This document shows positions 39,281 through 51,472 of a stretch of 64,000 nt of DNA, piece by piece. Numbering within the stretch: the stretch's first letter is position 1; each line of letters begins with the position of its first letter. Both the position numbers and the translations under genes were made by a program. The stretch is from Enterobacter pseudoroggenkampii. Lineage in GTDB: Bacteria > Pseudomonadota > Gammaproteobacteria > Enterobacterales > Enterobacteriaceae. A model generated the notes under the pieces. That model searched no databases, was not told the DNA's origin, and worked only from the letters and a program-made list of their open reading frames with translations. The stretch spans positions 62,001 to 126,000 of the forward strand of contig NZ_JAPMLV010000001.1 of the NCBI RefSeq assembly GCF_026420145.1. The letters are read 5' to 3'.

Positions 39281-41888
39281 GGACGAGCTTTACATCCTTG
39301 GCTGTTTGTTCCTGGTATTTGCGCTGGTGGTGGCACCCGTGCTTGCGGTTATAGGCTTTAATCGAAGTACGGCGGCGCGACAGGAGATTGCCCGGCTGCG
39401 CCAGCGCATTGAGGCGCTTGAGCAGCGCGGCGTGCCTGAGGACGCGCCGGAGCCGGTGCAGACCACGGCGCCGTCGCCTGTGACCGCGCCGGTGGTTGAG
39501 GACGCTCCCGCGCCTGTCGACCCCTGGCGCCCCGATACTCCCGCTGCCGTGGCAGAACCGGCCCCGGCGCCTGCGGCAAAACAGCCTTCTGCTTTTGGCG
39601 GCATCCTGACGTCGCTGGTGCGCTGGTTCATGCAGGGTAACCCGCTGGCGAAGCTTGGGATCCTGCTGCTTTTCCTTGGTCTTTCATTCCTGCTGCGCTA
39701 TACCGTGGAACATTCCCTGTTCCCGCTTGAGCTGCGCCTCGTGGCAACGGCGCTGTTTGCCATCGTTCTGCTGGCGGTCGGGTGGCGGCTGCGGCACAGG
39801 CAGCGCGTCTATGCGCTAATCCTCCAGGGCGGGGCGACCGGCGTGCTCTACCTCACGGTGTTTGGCGCCTTCCGTCTCTGGCAAATGCTGCCGATGACGC
39901 TGGCCTTTGCGCTTCTGGTGGTGATTTGCGCGGCGAGCGTCGGGCTGGCGGTGCTGCAGAAGGCACTGAGCCTTGCCATGCTGGCGAGCCTCGGCGGCTA
40001 TCTTGCGCCGCTGCTCTTGTCTACCGGGGGCGGTAGCTTTGTGGCGCTGTTCTCTTTCTATCTCCTGCTTTCCATCGGCATTCTCGCGATCAGCATCTGG
40101 CAGCACTGGCGCGAGCTGAACCTGCTCGGGCTGCTGTTTACGTTCGGCGTGGGCGGCCTGTGGGGGCTGAGTGACTACCAGCCTGAAGACTATTGGATCT
40201 GCCAGCTGTTCCTGATTGCCAATACGCTGATATTCGGCGTCCTGAGCGTGGCGCTGTCGCTGCGGGCGCAGGAGAAAGGGAAGCAGATTATTGACGGCGT
40301 GCTGCTGTTTGCCCCGCCGCTGATCGGTTTTGGGATGCAGTACGGCATGACCCGGCACTGGGAATATGGCCCGGCCCTGAGTGCGCTGGGATACGGCGCA
40401 TTTTATCTTACCCTCGCGTTCCTTGCGCTGCGGCGCTATCCCTCCCTCGGACGACCGCTGGTCATGGCGGCGCTGGCTATCGGCGGCGGGTTCGCGACGC
40501 TCGCCATTCCGCTGGCGCTGTCAGCGCGCTGGACGGCGATGGCCTGGGCGCTGGAAGGGCTGGGTATCCTCTGGCTGGGCGTGCAGCAGCACCAGCGTCG
40601 CATGAGCTATAGCGGGACGGCGCTGCTGGTGCTGGCGCTCGGCAGCGCGCTGTGGGCACAAACGAACGGCGTTACGTCGCTGAGTCTGCTCCTTATCTTC
40701 GCCATCCTCAGCCTTTGCTGGTTGGCGGCTGGCTGGCTTTGGCGGACTCTCTTCCTGCCGGTCAGCTGGGCGCTGCTGGCTGGCGGGCTGCTGTTCTGGC
40801 TCGTGGCGCTATTGGGCGCATCGCGGCTGGCATTGACGCAGGAATTACCGATTCTGGCGGGCGTGCTGGCGCTGACGGCGGCGTCGGTCTGGGGCTGGCG
40901 GCAGGTGGCTGCTCGTCTGGCGTGGCGAGAGCTGGACGCCAGCAAATGGCTGCTGTGGCCGGTTATGCTGCTGATGGTGGGTTATCAGCTCTGGCACCAG
41001 CAGATCGTTTCCGCTGGCTGGTCAAACCTGGCCTGGTGCGTTGCGCTTCCTGCCGCGCTAATGCTGCTGCGGCGCGACGGTGAAAGACTCCTGCCGCGCA
41101 TCGCGATGGCGCTGCATCTGTCGCTGTTCTGGATGATTTTACTGGCGCTGGCCGCCGAGCTTTACTGGTTTGCCCGGTCTCTGCCGTGGGGCATGGCGGC
41201 CTGGGGCAGCGGACTGGCGATGGCCGCAGGCGGCGGGGTGATTATGGCGCTCTCTGCTGCGGTACGGCGTCGCGTGTGGCCGTTCCGGGAGTGGCCTGCG
41301 CTCTACGCCTGCCTGGCACCGATTCCTGTAGTCGTGGCGCTGCTGGTATTGCTGGTGGTGACCAATTTCCAGGACGGCGTGGTCTATCGTCAGACCTGGC
41401 TGCCGCTGGTGAACCCGCTTGAGGAAGGCGCGGCGTTCGCGTTGCTGGGGCTGGTCGTCTTTTATCGGGCGGTGGATCGCTACTACCCGGCGTGGCTTGC
41501 GCAAGCGCGCCCGTGGCCTGCCGTCGCGCTCATGGCGTTTGGCTTCTGGTGGCTTAACGGTGCGCTGATGCGCGCCCTGGCCTGGTACGGCGACGTGGCC
41601 TGGAATATGGCATCGCTGTGGGATTCGCGGCTTATCCAGACCAGCTTTGCCCTGTTCTGGATGCTGAGCGCGCTGGTGGTCATGATCCATGCCACCCGTC
41701 GGGCTTCCCGGCAGGAGTGGCTCTGCGGTGCCGCGTTGCTGGGTGTGGTAATGGTTAAACTGATGCTGGTGGACAGCGCGGGCGGAGGCGGTTTGTCGCG
41801 CGCGGTAGCGTTTATCGGCGTGGCGATACTGGTTCTGATTGTGGGATATTTCTCACCGCTACCGCCCAAAACAGGAGATGAAAAATGA
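39279..41888 (+). CDS. DUF2339 multi-pass membrane protein
   Basis: An 869-residue inner-membrane protein of unknown function. It opens with one membrane segment (about 3-27), a short coiled coil (ARQEIARLRQRIEALEQRG), and a Pro/Ala-rich linker (about 58-108). The rest is more than twenty hydrophobic segments in close series, with short polar loops such as RLRHRQRVY. No catalytic motif was recognised. Its stop overlaps the DUF3999 start by ATGA, so the two are a coupled pair, seen together in other proteobacteria. Absent from the E. coli K-12 malZ-acpH interval. Confidence 0.85.
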   Translation: MDELYILGCLFLVFALVVAPVLAVIGFNRSTAARQEIARLRQRIEALEQRGVPEDAPEPVQTTAPSPVTAPVVEDAPAPVDPWRPDTPAAVAEPAPAPAAKQPSAFGGILTSLVRWFMQGNPLAKLGILLLFLGLSFLLRYTVEHSLFPLELRLVATALFAIVLLAVGWRLRHRQRVYALILQGGATGVLYLTVFGAFRLWQMLPMTLAFALLVVICAASVGLAVLQKALSLAMLASLGGYLAPLLLSTGGGSFVALFSFYLLLSIGILAISIWQHWRELNLLGLLFTFGVGGLWGLSDYQPEDYWICQLFLIANTLIFGVLSVALSLRAQEKGKQIIDGVLLFAPPLIGFGMQYGMTRHWEYGPALSALGYGAFYLTLAFLALRRYPSLGRPLVMAALAIGGGFATLAIPLALSARWTAMAWALEGLGILWLGVQQHQRRMSYSGTALLVLALGSALWAQTNGVTSLSLLLIFAILSLCWLAAGWLWRTLFLPVSWALLAGGLLFWLVALLGASRLALTQELPILAGVLALTAASVWGWRQVAARLAWRELDASKWLLWPVMLLMVGYQLWHQQIVSAGWSNLAWCVALPAALMLLRRDGERLLPRIAMALHLSLFWMILLALAAELYWFARSLPWGMAAWGSGLAMAAGGGVIMALSAAVRRRVWPFREWPALYACLAPIPVVVALLVLLVVTNFQDGVVYRQTWLPLVNPLEEGAAFALLGLVVFYRAVDRYYPAWLAQARPWPAVALMAFGFWWLNGALMRALAWYGDVAWNMASLWDSRLIQTSFALFWMLSALVVMIHATRRASRQEWLCGAALLGVVMVKLMLVDSAGGGGLSRAVAFIGVAILVLIVGYFSPLPPKTGDEK

Positions 41889-43270
41889 AATGGATGAAAG
41901 CGGTAGCGTGTACCGCGCTGCTGGCGCTTTCCGGCCCGGCGTTCTGCGACGAGGGACAAACGGAATCGCCCCGGGACTATGCTTTTGGTCTTTCACTTGA
42001 TACGTCTGTTCCTTCCCAGTGGTATCGGGTGATGCTGCCGCTCGCCGTCTATGAGCAAAGCACGTCGCCAGATCTGCATGATGTCCGCGTCTTTAACCAG
42101 TCGGGCGAGCCGGTTCCCTTCAGCCTGGTCAGCGCGACGCGTCCGCAGGCGTCAGTGCAATCCACGGCGCTGCGCCTCTTCCCGCTGGATGCCTCGCCGC
42201 TTGCGGCTTCGCAAGGATCCGGTGATAGCGATAAGATCCTGCTCCGCTCCGGAAACGGCGTTGAGATTGTGCTGGAGGGGCAAAAAGCCGCCGCAGCCGG
42301 GCAACATTATCTGCTGACCCTGCCGGAGCAGGCTACGGGGGAGATGGCCATATCCCAGCTGCAGCTGCTCTGGAATTCTCCTCAGACGCCGTGGCAGGGA
42401 ACGGCGTCGGTCTATTACAGCGAGGATCTTAAGCGCTGGTATACCCTGCGCGAGGATATGCCATTGCTTGACGCCGTCAGCGGCCAGGATCGTCTTAAGC
42501 TCGATCGGATCGATACCGATACGGTTTTATCTCCCGATGCGAATCGCTATCTCATGGTGGTGCTGAACGCGCAGAGCCAGGGGATAACCTTGACCGGCGT
42601 TAACGCAATCATCGCACCTGCCCAGGCGACCCCGGAAGCGGTCGAGCTTGAGGGGGAAGGGGAGCAGCTATCGACAAGCGCAGCGCAGTGGCGCTGGGCG
42701 CGCCCGCAGCCGCTGAGTGCTGTCAGCATCTCGCTGAATGGCGATGGCGTCCTTCCCGTGGAGATAGCGTGGCGCAGTACGGAAAAAGACGCATGGCACC
42801 CCCTGAAAAAAGAGGTCCTTTACCGTCTTGAGGGAAAAACGTCGCCACCGGTTTCGCTTAACGGGGGCCTGGTGCAGGCAGTGAAAATCACGACGCTGAA
42901 TGCGCGTCTGCCAGAATACCTGCCGAACGTCACGGGACATCGTGACCGCTACGATCTGGTGTTTAACGCCCAGGGGAAAGCGCCGTATGTGCTCGCCTGG
43001 GGCAACGGTGCCGCAAAGCCTGCCAGCGTGGAGCCCGGCATGCTGATCCCAGCCGACCTGCGCAAGACCTATGCTATGGCGAACCTGCCGCAGGCCGACA
43101 TTGTGGATGACGTTGCGTTAGGCGGCGAGGGGCGTCTGACCGCCACCTCTGCGGTCGATCGGGCGAGCTGGATGAACGCCCTGCTGGTGTGGGGCGTGCT
43201 GATTGCGGGCGTGCTTCTGCTGGCGGGAATGGCCTGGCGCATCTGGCGTGAAACGCAGCGTAAGGCATAA
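41885..43270 (+). CDS. DUF3999 periplasmic protein with C-terminal anchor
   Basis: A 461-residue protein with a signal peptide (MKWMKAVACTALLALSGPAF), a large periplasmic part rich in beta-strand patterns (SQWYRVMLPLAVYEQ, VFNQSGEPVPFSL) and a single C-terminal membrane segment near 428-452 followed by basic residues. The fold suggests carbohydrate-binding-like beta sandwiches, but this is a guess. It is translationally coupled to the DUF2339 gene, and the two products probably form a complex. Convergent with tsaA. Confidence 0.85.
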   Translation: MKWMKAVACTALLALSGPAFCDEGQTESPRDYAFGLSLDTSVPSQWYRVMLPLAVYEQSTSPDLHDVRVFNQSGEPVPFSLVSATRPQASVQSTALRLFPLDASPLAASQGSGDSDKILLRSGNGVEIVLEGQKAAAAGQHYLLTLPEQATGEMAISQLQLLWNSPQTPWQGTASVYYSEDLKRWYTLREDMPLLDAVSGQDRLKLDRIDTDTVLSPDANRYLMVVLNAQSQGITLTGVNAIIAPAQATPEAVELEGEGEQLSTSAAQWRWARPQPLSAVSISLNGDGVLPVEIAWRSTEKDAWHPLKKEVLYRLEGKTSPPVSLNGGLVQAVKITTLNARLPEYLPNVTGHRDRYDLVFNAQGKAPYVLAWGNGAAKPASVEPGMLIPADLRKTYAMANLPQADIVDDVALGGEGRLTATSAVDRASWMNALLVWGVLIAGVLLLAGMAWRIWRETQRKA

Positions 43271-43296
43271 AAAAAGGCCCGCATAAGCGGGCCTTT
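43268..43296 (-). terminator. Terminator after tsaA
   Basis: AAAGGCCCGC / GCGGGCCTTT with loop ATAA. On the minus strand it is followed by TTTTTTT (bases 43275-43268), so it ends the tsaA transcript. It overlaps the last bases of the DUF3999 gene region and may stop that transcript partly as well. Confidence 0.88.
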
Positions 43297-43313
43297 CTCG
43301 TAAACCGTGCCGA

Positions 43314-43916
43314 TTACAGGCTGGATACGTTCTCAGACAGGTATTTAGCCACGCCGTCTGGGGAAGCAGCCATACCTTCTTTACCTTTTTCCCACTGAGC
43401 CGGGCACACTTCGCCGTGCTCTTCGTGGAACTGCAGCGCGTCAACCATGCGCAGCATTTCGTCGATGTTACGACCCAGCGGCAGATCGTTCACAACCTGG
43501 TGACGAACGATGCCGTTCGCGTCGATCAGGAAGGAACCGCGCAGCGCAACGCCAGCGTCCGGATGTTCGATACCGTAAGCCTGCTGGATTTCGCGTTTGA
43601 TGTCCGCAACCATTGCGTATTTCACCGCACCGATGCCGCCTTTGTCGACAGGGGTGTTACGCCATGCGTTGTGTACAAATTCAGAGTCGAAGGAGACGCC
43701 AACAACTTCCACGCCACGCTTCTGGAATTCTTCATAACGTTTGTCGAAAGCGATCAGCTCAGACGGGCAAACGAAAGTGAAGTCCATTGGCCAGAAGAAC
43801 AGAACGGTCGCTTTACCGTTGGTGTGCTGTTTGAAGTTGAAGTTTTCAACGATTTCACCGTTGCCCAGAACTGCTGCAGCTGTAAAATCCGGAGCCGGAC
43901 GAGTTACCAGAACCAT
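43314..43916 (-). CDS. tsaA: Peroxiredoxin C (TsaA, typical 2-Cys)
   Basis: A 200-residue thiol peroxidase that reduces hydrogen peroxide and organic peroxides. The peroxidatic cysteine lies in DFTFVCPSELIAF and the resolving one in HGEVCPAQW, the two-cysteine AhpC/Prx1 pattern. A Salmonella gene called tsaA occupies this locus, while E. coli K-12 lacks it. The ATG at 43916 has GGAG upstream. Expected to be cytoplasmic. Confidence 0.93.
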   Translation of the reverse strand: MVLVTRPAPDFTAAAVLGNGEIVENFNFKQHTNGKATVLFFWPMDFTFVCPSELIAFDKRYEEFQKRGVEVVGVSFDSEFVHNAWRNTPVDKGGIGAVKYAMVADIKREIQQAYGIEHPDAGVALRGSFLIDANGIVRHQVVNDLPLGRNIDEMLRMVDALQFHEEHGEVCPAQWEKGKEGMAASPDGVAKYLSENVSSL

Positions 43917-44043
43917 ATGATTCTCCTGTAGATACTAAGGTTATTTGGAACGCAACGCGAGCCAGTATAGAGAGTGTTCATGGATAAGACAAAGAGGTGG
44001 TGACAATCGTTCCGCCAGCTTTTACCTATCAATCCAATCTCCA

Positions 44044-44625
44044 TTAAAGTTGTTTGTTTTTCGCCTGCGCCATCATGCGCGGGTAAAACTGCCAGAATCG
44101 GGTCTCCAGCGCATCGTAATGTTCATCCAGGTCATACCAGGAATCCCGCAGCGCATCCAGCCGCGGGCGACGGCTCGCCATCCCATTCAACACGTTCTGG
44201 ATAAAGTCCATCTCGCGATAGCGCTCCAGCCAGCGTTCCGACCACAGATAGTTATTCAGATTCACAAAGCGCGGCGGCGAGTCGGGCAGAATAATCGACA
44301 CCTGCTGGTGGGCATAGCGCACAAACGCCGGCAGCGGCATCTCCGGCGACAGCTGTTCCCAGTGGCGCGACAGGAAGTGATCCCACATCACGTCGAGCGT
44401 GATCGGGGCAACGCGGCGCGTTTCAGGGCGGAACCAGGCTTTGGCTTCCGTCACTTCCGGCAGCTTATCCGTCAGCACGTCGATGCGGCGGTGCATAAAA
44501 ATCCCGTCGACAACCTCAGGGGAGTAGTCTTCTGCGGGATTACCGCGTACGAAATCGGCCAGCAAATTGCCCGAGAGGGAGCTGTCAGCAAGGTGCGCGA
44601 GATGCAGGTGAGCGAGAAAATTCAT
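44044..44625 (-). CDS. acpH: Acyl-carrier-protein phosphodiesterase AcpH
   Basis: Removes the phosphopantetheine arm from holo-ACP. The start at 44625 ([15 protein letters not shown]) gives 193 residues, the E. coli length. HD-like metal residues are visible in LADFVRGN and [10 protein letters not shown], and in [13 protein letters not shown]. It is divergent from queA, with 92 bases between the starts. Confidence 0.95.
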   Translation of the reverse strand: MNFLAHLHLAHLADSSLSGNLLADFVRGNPAEDYSPEVVDGIFMHRRIDVLTDKLPEVTEAKAWFRPETRRVAPITLDVMWDHFLSRHWEQLSPEMPLPAFVRYAHQQVSIILPDSPPRFVNLNNYLWSERWLERYREMDFIQNVLNGMASRRPRLDALRDSWYDLDEHYDALETRFWQFYPRMMAQAKNKQL

Positions 44626-44717
44626 GCGTTTTATTTGTCCGGGGGCGGCTAGTTGTTGCAGCAAAAGGGTGTGAGCACTAGACTATGCCGCCTGTTTTTA
44701 AGTCACGAGTATACGTC

Positions 44718-46969
<2,252 letters not shown>

Positions 46970-46991
46970 TTTTAATAATGAGGGAATTTGA

Positions 46992-47324
46992 ATGAGCTTT
47001 TTTATTTCTGATGCGGTAGCGGCAACAGGTGCTCCAGCGCAGGGCAGCCCGATGTCTCTGATTCTGATGCTGGTTGTGTTCGGTCTGATCTTCTACTTCA
47101 TGATCCTGCGTCCACAGCAGAAGCGCACCAAAGAGCACAAAAACCTGATGAACTCCATTGCGAAAGGCGATGAAGTACTGACTAACGGTGGTCTGGTCGG
47201 TCGCGTAACCAAAGTGGCTGAAAACGGCTACATTGCTATCGCCCTGAACGACACCACTGAAGTGGTCATCAAACGTGACTTCGTAGCTGCCGTTCTGCCG
47301 AAAGGCACCATGAAGGCGCTGTAA
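46992..47324 (+). CDS. yajC: Preprotein translocase subunit YajC
   Basis: A 110-residue single-pass inner-membrane protein, part of SecDF-YajC. One membrane segment (SLILMLVVFGLIFYFMIL, about 19-36) followed by the basic RPQQKRTKEHKNLMNSI and a soluble domain. It stands between tgt and secD as in E. coli. Confidence 0.97.
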   Translation: MSFFISDAVAATGAPAQGSPMSLILMLVVFGLIFYFMILRPQQKRTKEHKNLMNSIAKGDEVLTNGGLVGRVTKVAENGYIAIALNDTTEVVIKRDFVAAVLPKGTMKAL

Positions 47325-47351
47325 TCCCAACTTTTCCCAAAGGGAACTGCC

Positions 47352-49199
47352 GTGTTAAACCGTTATCCTTTGTGGAAGTACATCATGCTGGTCGTCGTGA
47401 TTCTCGTCGGCCTGCTGTACGCGCTTCCCAACCTGTATGGTGAGGATCCGGCTGTTCAAATCACTGGCGCGCGCGGTGTCGCCGCCAGTGAGCAAACGCT
47501 GATCCAGGTCCAGAAAACGTTACAAGAAGAAAAAATTACCGCTAAGTCTGTGGCTCTGGAAGAGGGGGCAATTCTTGCTCGCTTCGACACCACCGACACG
47601 CAGCTCCGCGCTCGCGAAGCGCTGATGGGCGTGCTGGGTGACAAATACGTCGTGGCGCTTAACCTTGCACCTGCAACCCCGCGTTGGCTGGCTGCGATGA
47701 AAGCAGAGCCAATGAAACTCGGTCTTGACCTGCGTGGCGGCGTTCACTTCCTGATGGAAGTGGATATGGATACCGCGCTTGGCAAGCTGCAGGAACAGAA
47801 TATCGACAGCCTGCGCAGCGATCTGCGTGATAAAGGCATCGCTTACACCACCGTGCGTAAAGAAGATAATTACGGCATGAGCATCACGTTCCGCGACAGT
47901 GCGGCGCGCGATCAGGCTGTAGATTACCTGACCCAACGTCACCGTGACCTGGTCATCACCTCTCAGGGCAGCAACCAGCTGCGCGCGGTGATGACCGATG
48001 CGCGTCTGAAAGAAGCGCGTGAATATGCCGTTCAGCAGAACATCAACATTCTGCGTAACCGTGTAAACCAACTGGGCGTGGCTGAGCCGCTGGTACAGCG
48101 TCAGGGTGCTGACCGTATCGTGGTTGAACTGCCGGGTATCCAGGACACTGCACGTGCGAAAGAGATTCTGGGTGCGACCGCAACCCTGGAATTCCGTCTG
48201 GTCAATTCCAACGTCGATCAGTCCGCTGCAGCCGCAGGGCGTATTCCGGGTGACTCCGAAGTGAAACAGACTCGCGAAGGTCAGCCAGTTGTGCTGTACA
48301 AACGCGTGATTCTGACCGGTGATCACATCACCGACTCCACGTCGAGCCAGGACGAATACAACCAGCCGCAGGTTAACATCTCGCTGGATAGCGCGGGTGG
48401 TAACATCATGTCTAACTTCACCAAGGACAACATCGGCAAGCCGATGGCGACCCTGTTCGTGGAGTACAAAGACAGCGGTAAGAAAGATGCAAACGGTCGT
48501 GCGGTGCTGGTGAAAGAGGAAGAGGTGATTAACATCGCCAACATCCAGTCTCGTCTGGGTAACAGCTTCCGCATTACCGGTATTAGCAACCCGAACGAAG
48601 CGCGTCAGCTCTCCCTGCTGCTGCGTGCCGGTGCGCTGATTGCGCCAATTCAGATTGTTGAAGAGCGTACCATTGGACCAACACTGGGTATGCAAAACAT
48701 CCAGCAGGGTCTGGAAGCGTGTCTGGCCGGTCTGGTGGTCTCTATCCTCTTCATGATCTTCTTCTATAAGAAGTTTGGTCTGATTGCGACCTCCGCGCTG
48801 ATCGCCAACCTGGTGCTGATCATCGGCATTATGTCCCTGCTGCCGGGGGCGACGCTGACCATGCCGGGTATTGCGGGTATCGTCCTGACCCTTGCGGTGG
48901 CGGTCGACGCCAACGTACTGATTAACGAACGTATCAAAGAAGAGTTGAGCAACGGTCGCTCTATTCAGCAGGCGATTGATGAAGGCTATAAAGGGGCGTT
49001 CAGCTCCATCTTCGATGCGAACGTAACAACACTGATTAAGGTTCTTATCCTGTATGCAGTGGGTACTGGCGCGATCAAAGGCTTTGCGATTACAACCGGT
49101 ATCGGTGTCGCAACGTCAATGTTTACCGCTATTGTCGGCACCCGTGCCATCGTGAACCTGCTGTACGGCGGCAAGCGCGTCAAAAAGCTGTCTATCTGA
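47352..49199 (+). CDS. secD: Protein translocase subunit SecD
   Basis: Inner-membrane export factor of the RND superfamily which, with SecF, uses the proton gradient to pull proteins across after SecA. 615 residues from a GTG at 47352. One N-terminal segment, a large periplasmic region including [13 protein letters not shown], then five C-terminal segments with the conserved [17 protein letters not shown] and [14 protein letters not shown]. Length equals E. coli. Confidence 0.98.
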   Translation: MLNRYPLWKYIMLVVVILVGLLYALPNLYGEDPAVQITGARGVAASEQTLIQVQKTLQEEKITAKSVALEEGAILARFDTTDTQLRAREALMGVLGDKYVVALNLAPATPRWLAAMKAEPMKLGLDLRGGVHFLMEVDMDTALGKLQEQNIDSLRSDLRDKGIAYTTVRKEDNYGMSITFRDSAARDQAVDYLTQRHRDLVITSQGSNQLRAVMTDARLKEAREYAVQQNINILRNRVNQLGVAEPLVQRQGADRIVVELPGIQDTARAKEILGATATLEFRLVNSNVDQSAAAAGRIPGDSEVKQTREGQPVVLYKRVILTGDHITDSTSSQDEYNQPQVNISLDSAGGNIMSNFTKDNIGKPMATLFVEYKDSGKKDANGRAVLVKEEEVINIANIQSRLGNSFRITGISNPNEARQLSLLLRAGALIAPIQIVEERTIGPTLGMQNIQQGLEACLAGLVVSILFMIFFYKKFGLIATSALIANLVLIIGIMSLLPGATLTMPGIAGIVLTLAVAVDANVLINERIKEELSNGRSIQQAIDEGYKGAFSSIFDANVTTLIKVLILYAVGTGAIKGFAITTGIGVATSMFTAIVGTRAIVNLLYGGKRVKKLSI

Positions 49200-49209
49200 G
49201 GAGTGCGTT

Positions 49210-50181
49210 GTGGCACAGGAATATACTGTTGAACAATTGAACCACGGCCGTAAAGTCTGGGACTTTATGCGCTGGGACTACTGGGCCTTCGGCATTTCAG
49301 GTTTCCTGCTGATTCTGTCCATCGTCATTATGGGCGTGAAAGGCTTTAACTGGGGTCTCGATTTCACCGGTGGTACGGTTATCGAGATCTCCCTGGAAAA
49401 ACCGGTCGATATGGACCAGATGCGCCTGTCTCTGCAGAAAGCGGGCTTTGAAGAGCCGCTGCTGCAGAACTTCGGCAGCAGCCGCGACATCATGGTGCGT
49501 ATGCCGCCGGTGCACGATGCTAACGGCAGCCAGGAGCTGGGCAGTAAGGTTGTTAGCGTGATTAACGAAACAACCAGCCAGAACGCGGCGGTTAAGCGTA
49601 TTGAGTTCGTCGGCCCAAGCGTGGGTGCTGACCTGGCCCAGACCGGCGCGATGGCGCTGCTGGTGGCGCTGATCTCCATCCTGGTATACGTCGGTTTCCG
49701 CTTTGAGTGGCGACTGGCGGCCGGTGTGGTTATCGCCCTGGCGCACGACGTGGTGATCACCATGGGCATACTGTCGCTGTTCCACATTGAGATTGACCTG
49801 ACGATTGTGGCATCCCTGATGTCCGTTATCGGTTACTCACTGAACGACAGTATCGTGGTTTCTGACCGTATCCGTGAAAACTTCCGTAAGATCCGTCGCG
49901 GTACGCCGTACGAAATCTTTAACGTGTCGTTGACCCAGACGCTGCACCGTACCTTGATCACCTCCGGTACCACATTGATGGTGATCCTGATGCTGTTCCT
50001 CTTCGGTGGTCCGGTACTGGAAGGCTTCTCGCTGACCATGCTGATTGGTGTCACCATCGGTACTGCATCGTCTATCTACGTTGCATCTGCACTGGCTCTG
50101 AAACTCGGCATGAAGCGCGAGCACCTGCTCCAGCAGAAAGTTGAGAAAGAAGGGGCGGATCAGCCGTCCATTCTGCCGTAA
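49210..50181 (+). CDS. secF: Protein translocase subunit SecF
   Basis: Partner of SecD with six membrane segments; 323 residues, GTG start at 49210, 10 bases after sec[13 protein letters not shown] lies in the first periplasmic loop, and the RND-like [18 protein letters not shown] in the fourth segment region. Ends the cluster, followed by a clear terminator. Confidence 0.98.
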   Translation: MAQEYTVEQLNHGRKVWDFMRWDYWAFGISGFLLILSIVIMGVKGFNWGLDFTGGTVIEISLEKPVDMDQMRLSLQKAGFEEPLLQNFGSSRDIMVRMPPVHDANGSQELGSKVVSVINETTSQNAAVKRIEFVGPSVGADLAQTGAMALLVALISILVYVGFRFEWRLAAGVVIALAHDVVITMGILSLFHIEIDLTIVASLMSVIGYSLNDSIVVSDRIRENFRKIRRGTPYEIFNVSLTQTLHRTLITSGTTLMVILMLFLFGGPVLEGFSLTMLIGVTIGTASSIYVASALALKLGMKREHLLQQKVEKEGADQPSILP

Positions 50182-50203
50182 AGCGACGTTTAGCGCGTTA
50201 TCG

Positions 50204-50234
50204 AAATCCCGGTCTGTTGACCGGGATTTTTTTT
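50204..50234 (+). terminator. Terminator after secF
   Basis: AAATCCCGGTC / GACCGGGATTT with loop TGTT, followed by TTTTT. Perfect 11-bp stem 22 bases after secF. Confidence 0.95.
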
Positions 50235-50323
50235 ATCTGCTCCTGACAAACACTCCTGACAGTATGCTGTCAGGAGCCCTGTCGTAGACTCTTTTCGAAC
50301 CCAAACAAGAGTCAGGAGGATGT

Positions 50324-50689
50324 ATGAAAAGCGTAATTAACTGGTTTGAAATTCCGGTCACGGATATGGATCGCGCTATCAAATTTTATGAGCCAGTGAT
50401 GCAGCTCGCGCTGCGTCGCGAGAAAATGGACTGCGCTGAGCTGGCCGTTTTCCCACATGAGGATCCGGGTACCGGCGGGGCTCTGGCAAAATTTGACGGC
50501 GTTACACCGTCTTTGCAGGGCGCTATTATTTACCTGCATACTGACAATCTGGCGGCCACGCTCGATCGCATCGCCTCTGCGGGCGGCGAGTGCGTGTTTG
50601 GCCCGCTGGAACTGCCGCATGGCATTGGCACTATCGCATTGTTTACCGACAGCGAGGGTAACCGCGTCGGCCTCCATCAACCTGCCTGA
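50324..50689 (+). CDS. VOC-family (glyoxalase/dioxygenase superfamily) protein
   Basis: A 121-residue single-domain protein of the vicinal-oxygen-chelate superfamily, predicted cytoplasmic. It begins INWFEIPVTDMDRAIKFYEP and ends FTDSEGNRVGLHQPA, the two beta-alpha-beta-beta-beta modules of the family. Several possible metal ligands (E8, H84-like, E105-like) exist, but substrate cannot be called. A strong AGGAGG site precedes it. The WYL regulator follows 14 bases later. In E. coli yajD occupies this interval. Confidence 0.85.
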   Translation: MKSVINWFEIPVTDMDRAIKFYEPVMQLALRREKMDCAELAVFPHEDPGTGGALAKFDGVTPSLQGAIIYLHTDNLAATLDRIASAGGECVFGPLELPHGIGTIALFTDSEGNRVGLHQPA

Positions 50690-50703
50690 GAACGGAATAA
50701 TAT

Positions 50704-51384
50704 ATGACCCGACGCGCTGACCGTTTGTTTCAGATTGTGCAGATCCTGCGGGGCAGGCGTCTGACAACGGCAGCGCATCTGGCGGACCGGCTTGGCGTGT
50801 CCGAGCGCACGGTCTACCGCGATATCCGCGACCTGTCGCTTTCCGGTGTGCCGGTGGAAGGTGAGGCAGGGAGCGGATATCGGCTGATGTCGGGTTTTGA
50901 CCTGCCGCCGCTGATGCTGACAAATAAGGAATCTGAGGCGCTGATCGTCGCGATTCGCCTGCTCAAAACCTGGGGAGGCGAATCGCTGTCGCGCGAGCTG
51001 GAGTCGGCTCAGGAAAAGGTGCTGGCTATCCTGCCCGAGGAGAGTCGTCGAAAGGCGGAGCAGACGCGGATCTACGCCCCGGATTTTTGCATGCAAAGCC
51101 ACTCCCGCAGCGACTTTGACAGGATTCATCAGGCGATTTCCGCCCAACAGGTGCTGGCGCTGCATTACCGTGATGAAGCAGGACAGCTGTCTAATCGTGA
51201 GGTTCAGCCGCTGGGGCTGTTCTTCTGGGGAGAGCGCTGGCTGCTGGCGGCGTGGTGTGAACGGCGCGATGACTATCGCTGTTTCCGGCTCGACCGGTGC
51301 CTCAATATTGTGACTACGGAAAGGAGGTTTAGCGAAAGTGCGGACAGGTCTCTGGCAGATTTTTTGCGGAAGGTTAAGCAGTAA
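50704..51384 (+). CDS. HTH/WYL-domain transcriptional regulator (YafY/DeoR-like)
   Basis: A 226-residue regulator with an N-terminal winged helix (RADRLFQIVQILRGRRLTTA, LGVSERTVYRDIRDLS) and a C-terminal WYL domain with ALHYRDEAGQLSNREVQPLGLFFWGERW and DDYRCFRLDRC (only short parts quoted). WYL domains sense nucleotide-like or small ligands in several systems. It is in the same transcript as the VOC gene and probably controls it or shares its stimulus (inference). Followed by a REP pair. Confidence 0.85.
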   Translation: MTRRADRLFQIVQILRGRRLTTAAHLADRLGVSERTVYRDIRDLSLSGVPVEGEAGSGYRLMSGFDLPPLMLTNKESEALIVAIRLLKTWGGESLSRELESAQEKVLAILPEESRRKAEQTRIYAPDFCMQSHSRSDFDRIHQAISAQQVLALHYRDEAGQLSNREVQPLGLFFWGERWLLAAWCERRDDYRCFRLDRCLNIVTTERRFSESADRSLADFLRKVKQ

Positions 51385-51387
51385 AAA

Positions 51388-51459
51388 GCCGGGTGGCGGC
51401 TACGCCTTACCCGGCCTGCATTCGGATCGTTGGCCCGGTAAGCGTAGCGCCACCGGGCG
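51388..51459. repeat. REP pair between the WYL regulator and tsx
   Basis: GCCGGGTGGCGGCTACGCCT at 51388 and an inverted copy GCCCGGTAAGCGTAGCGCCA at 51433. Same family as at 3097. Located between convergent genes. Confidence 0.92.
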
Positions 51460-51472
51460 AAACCCACACTGA

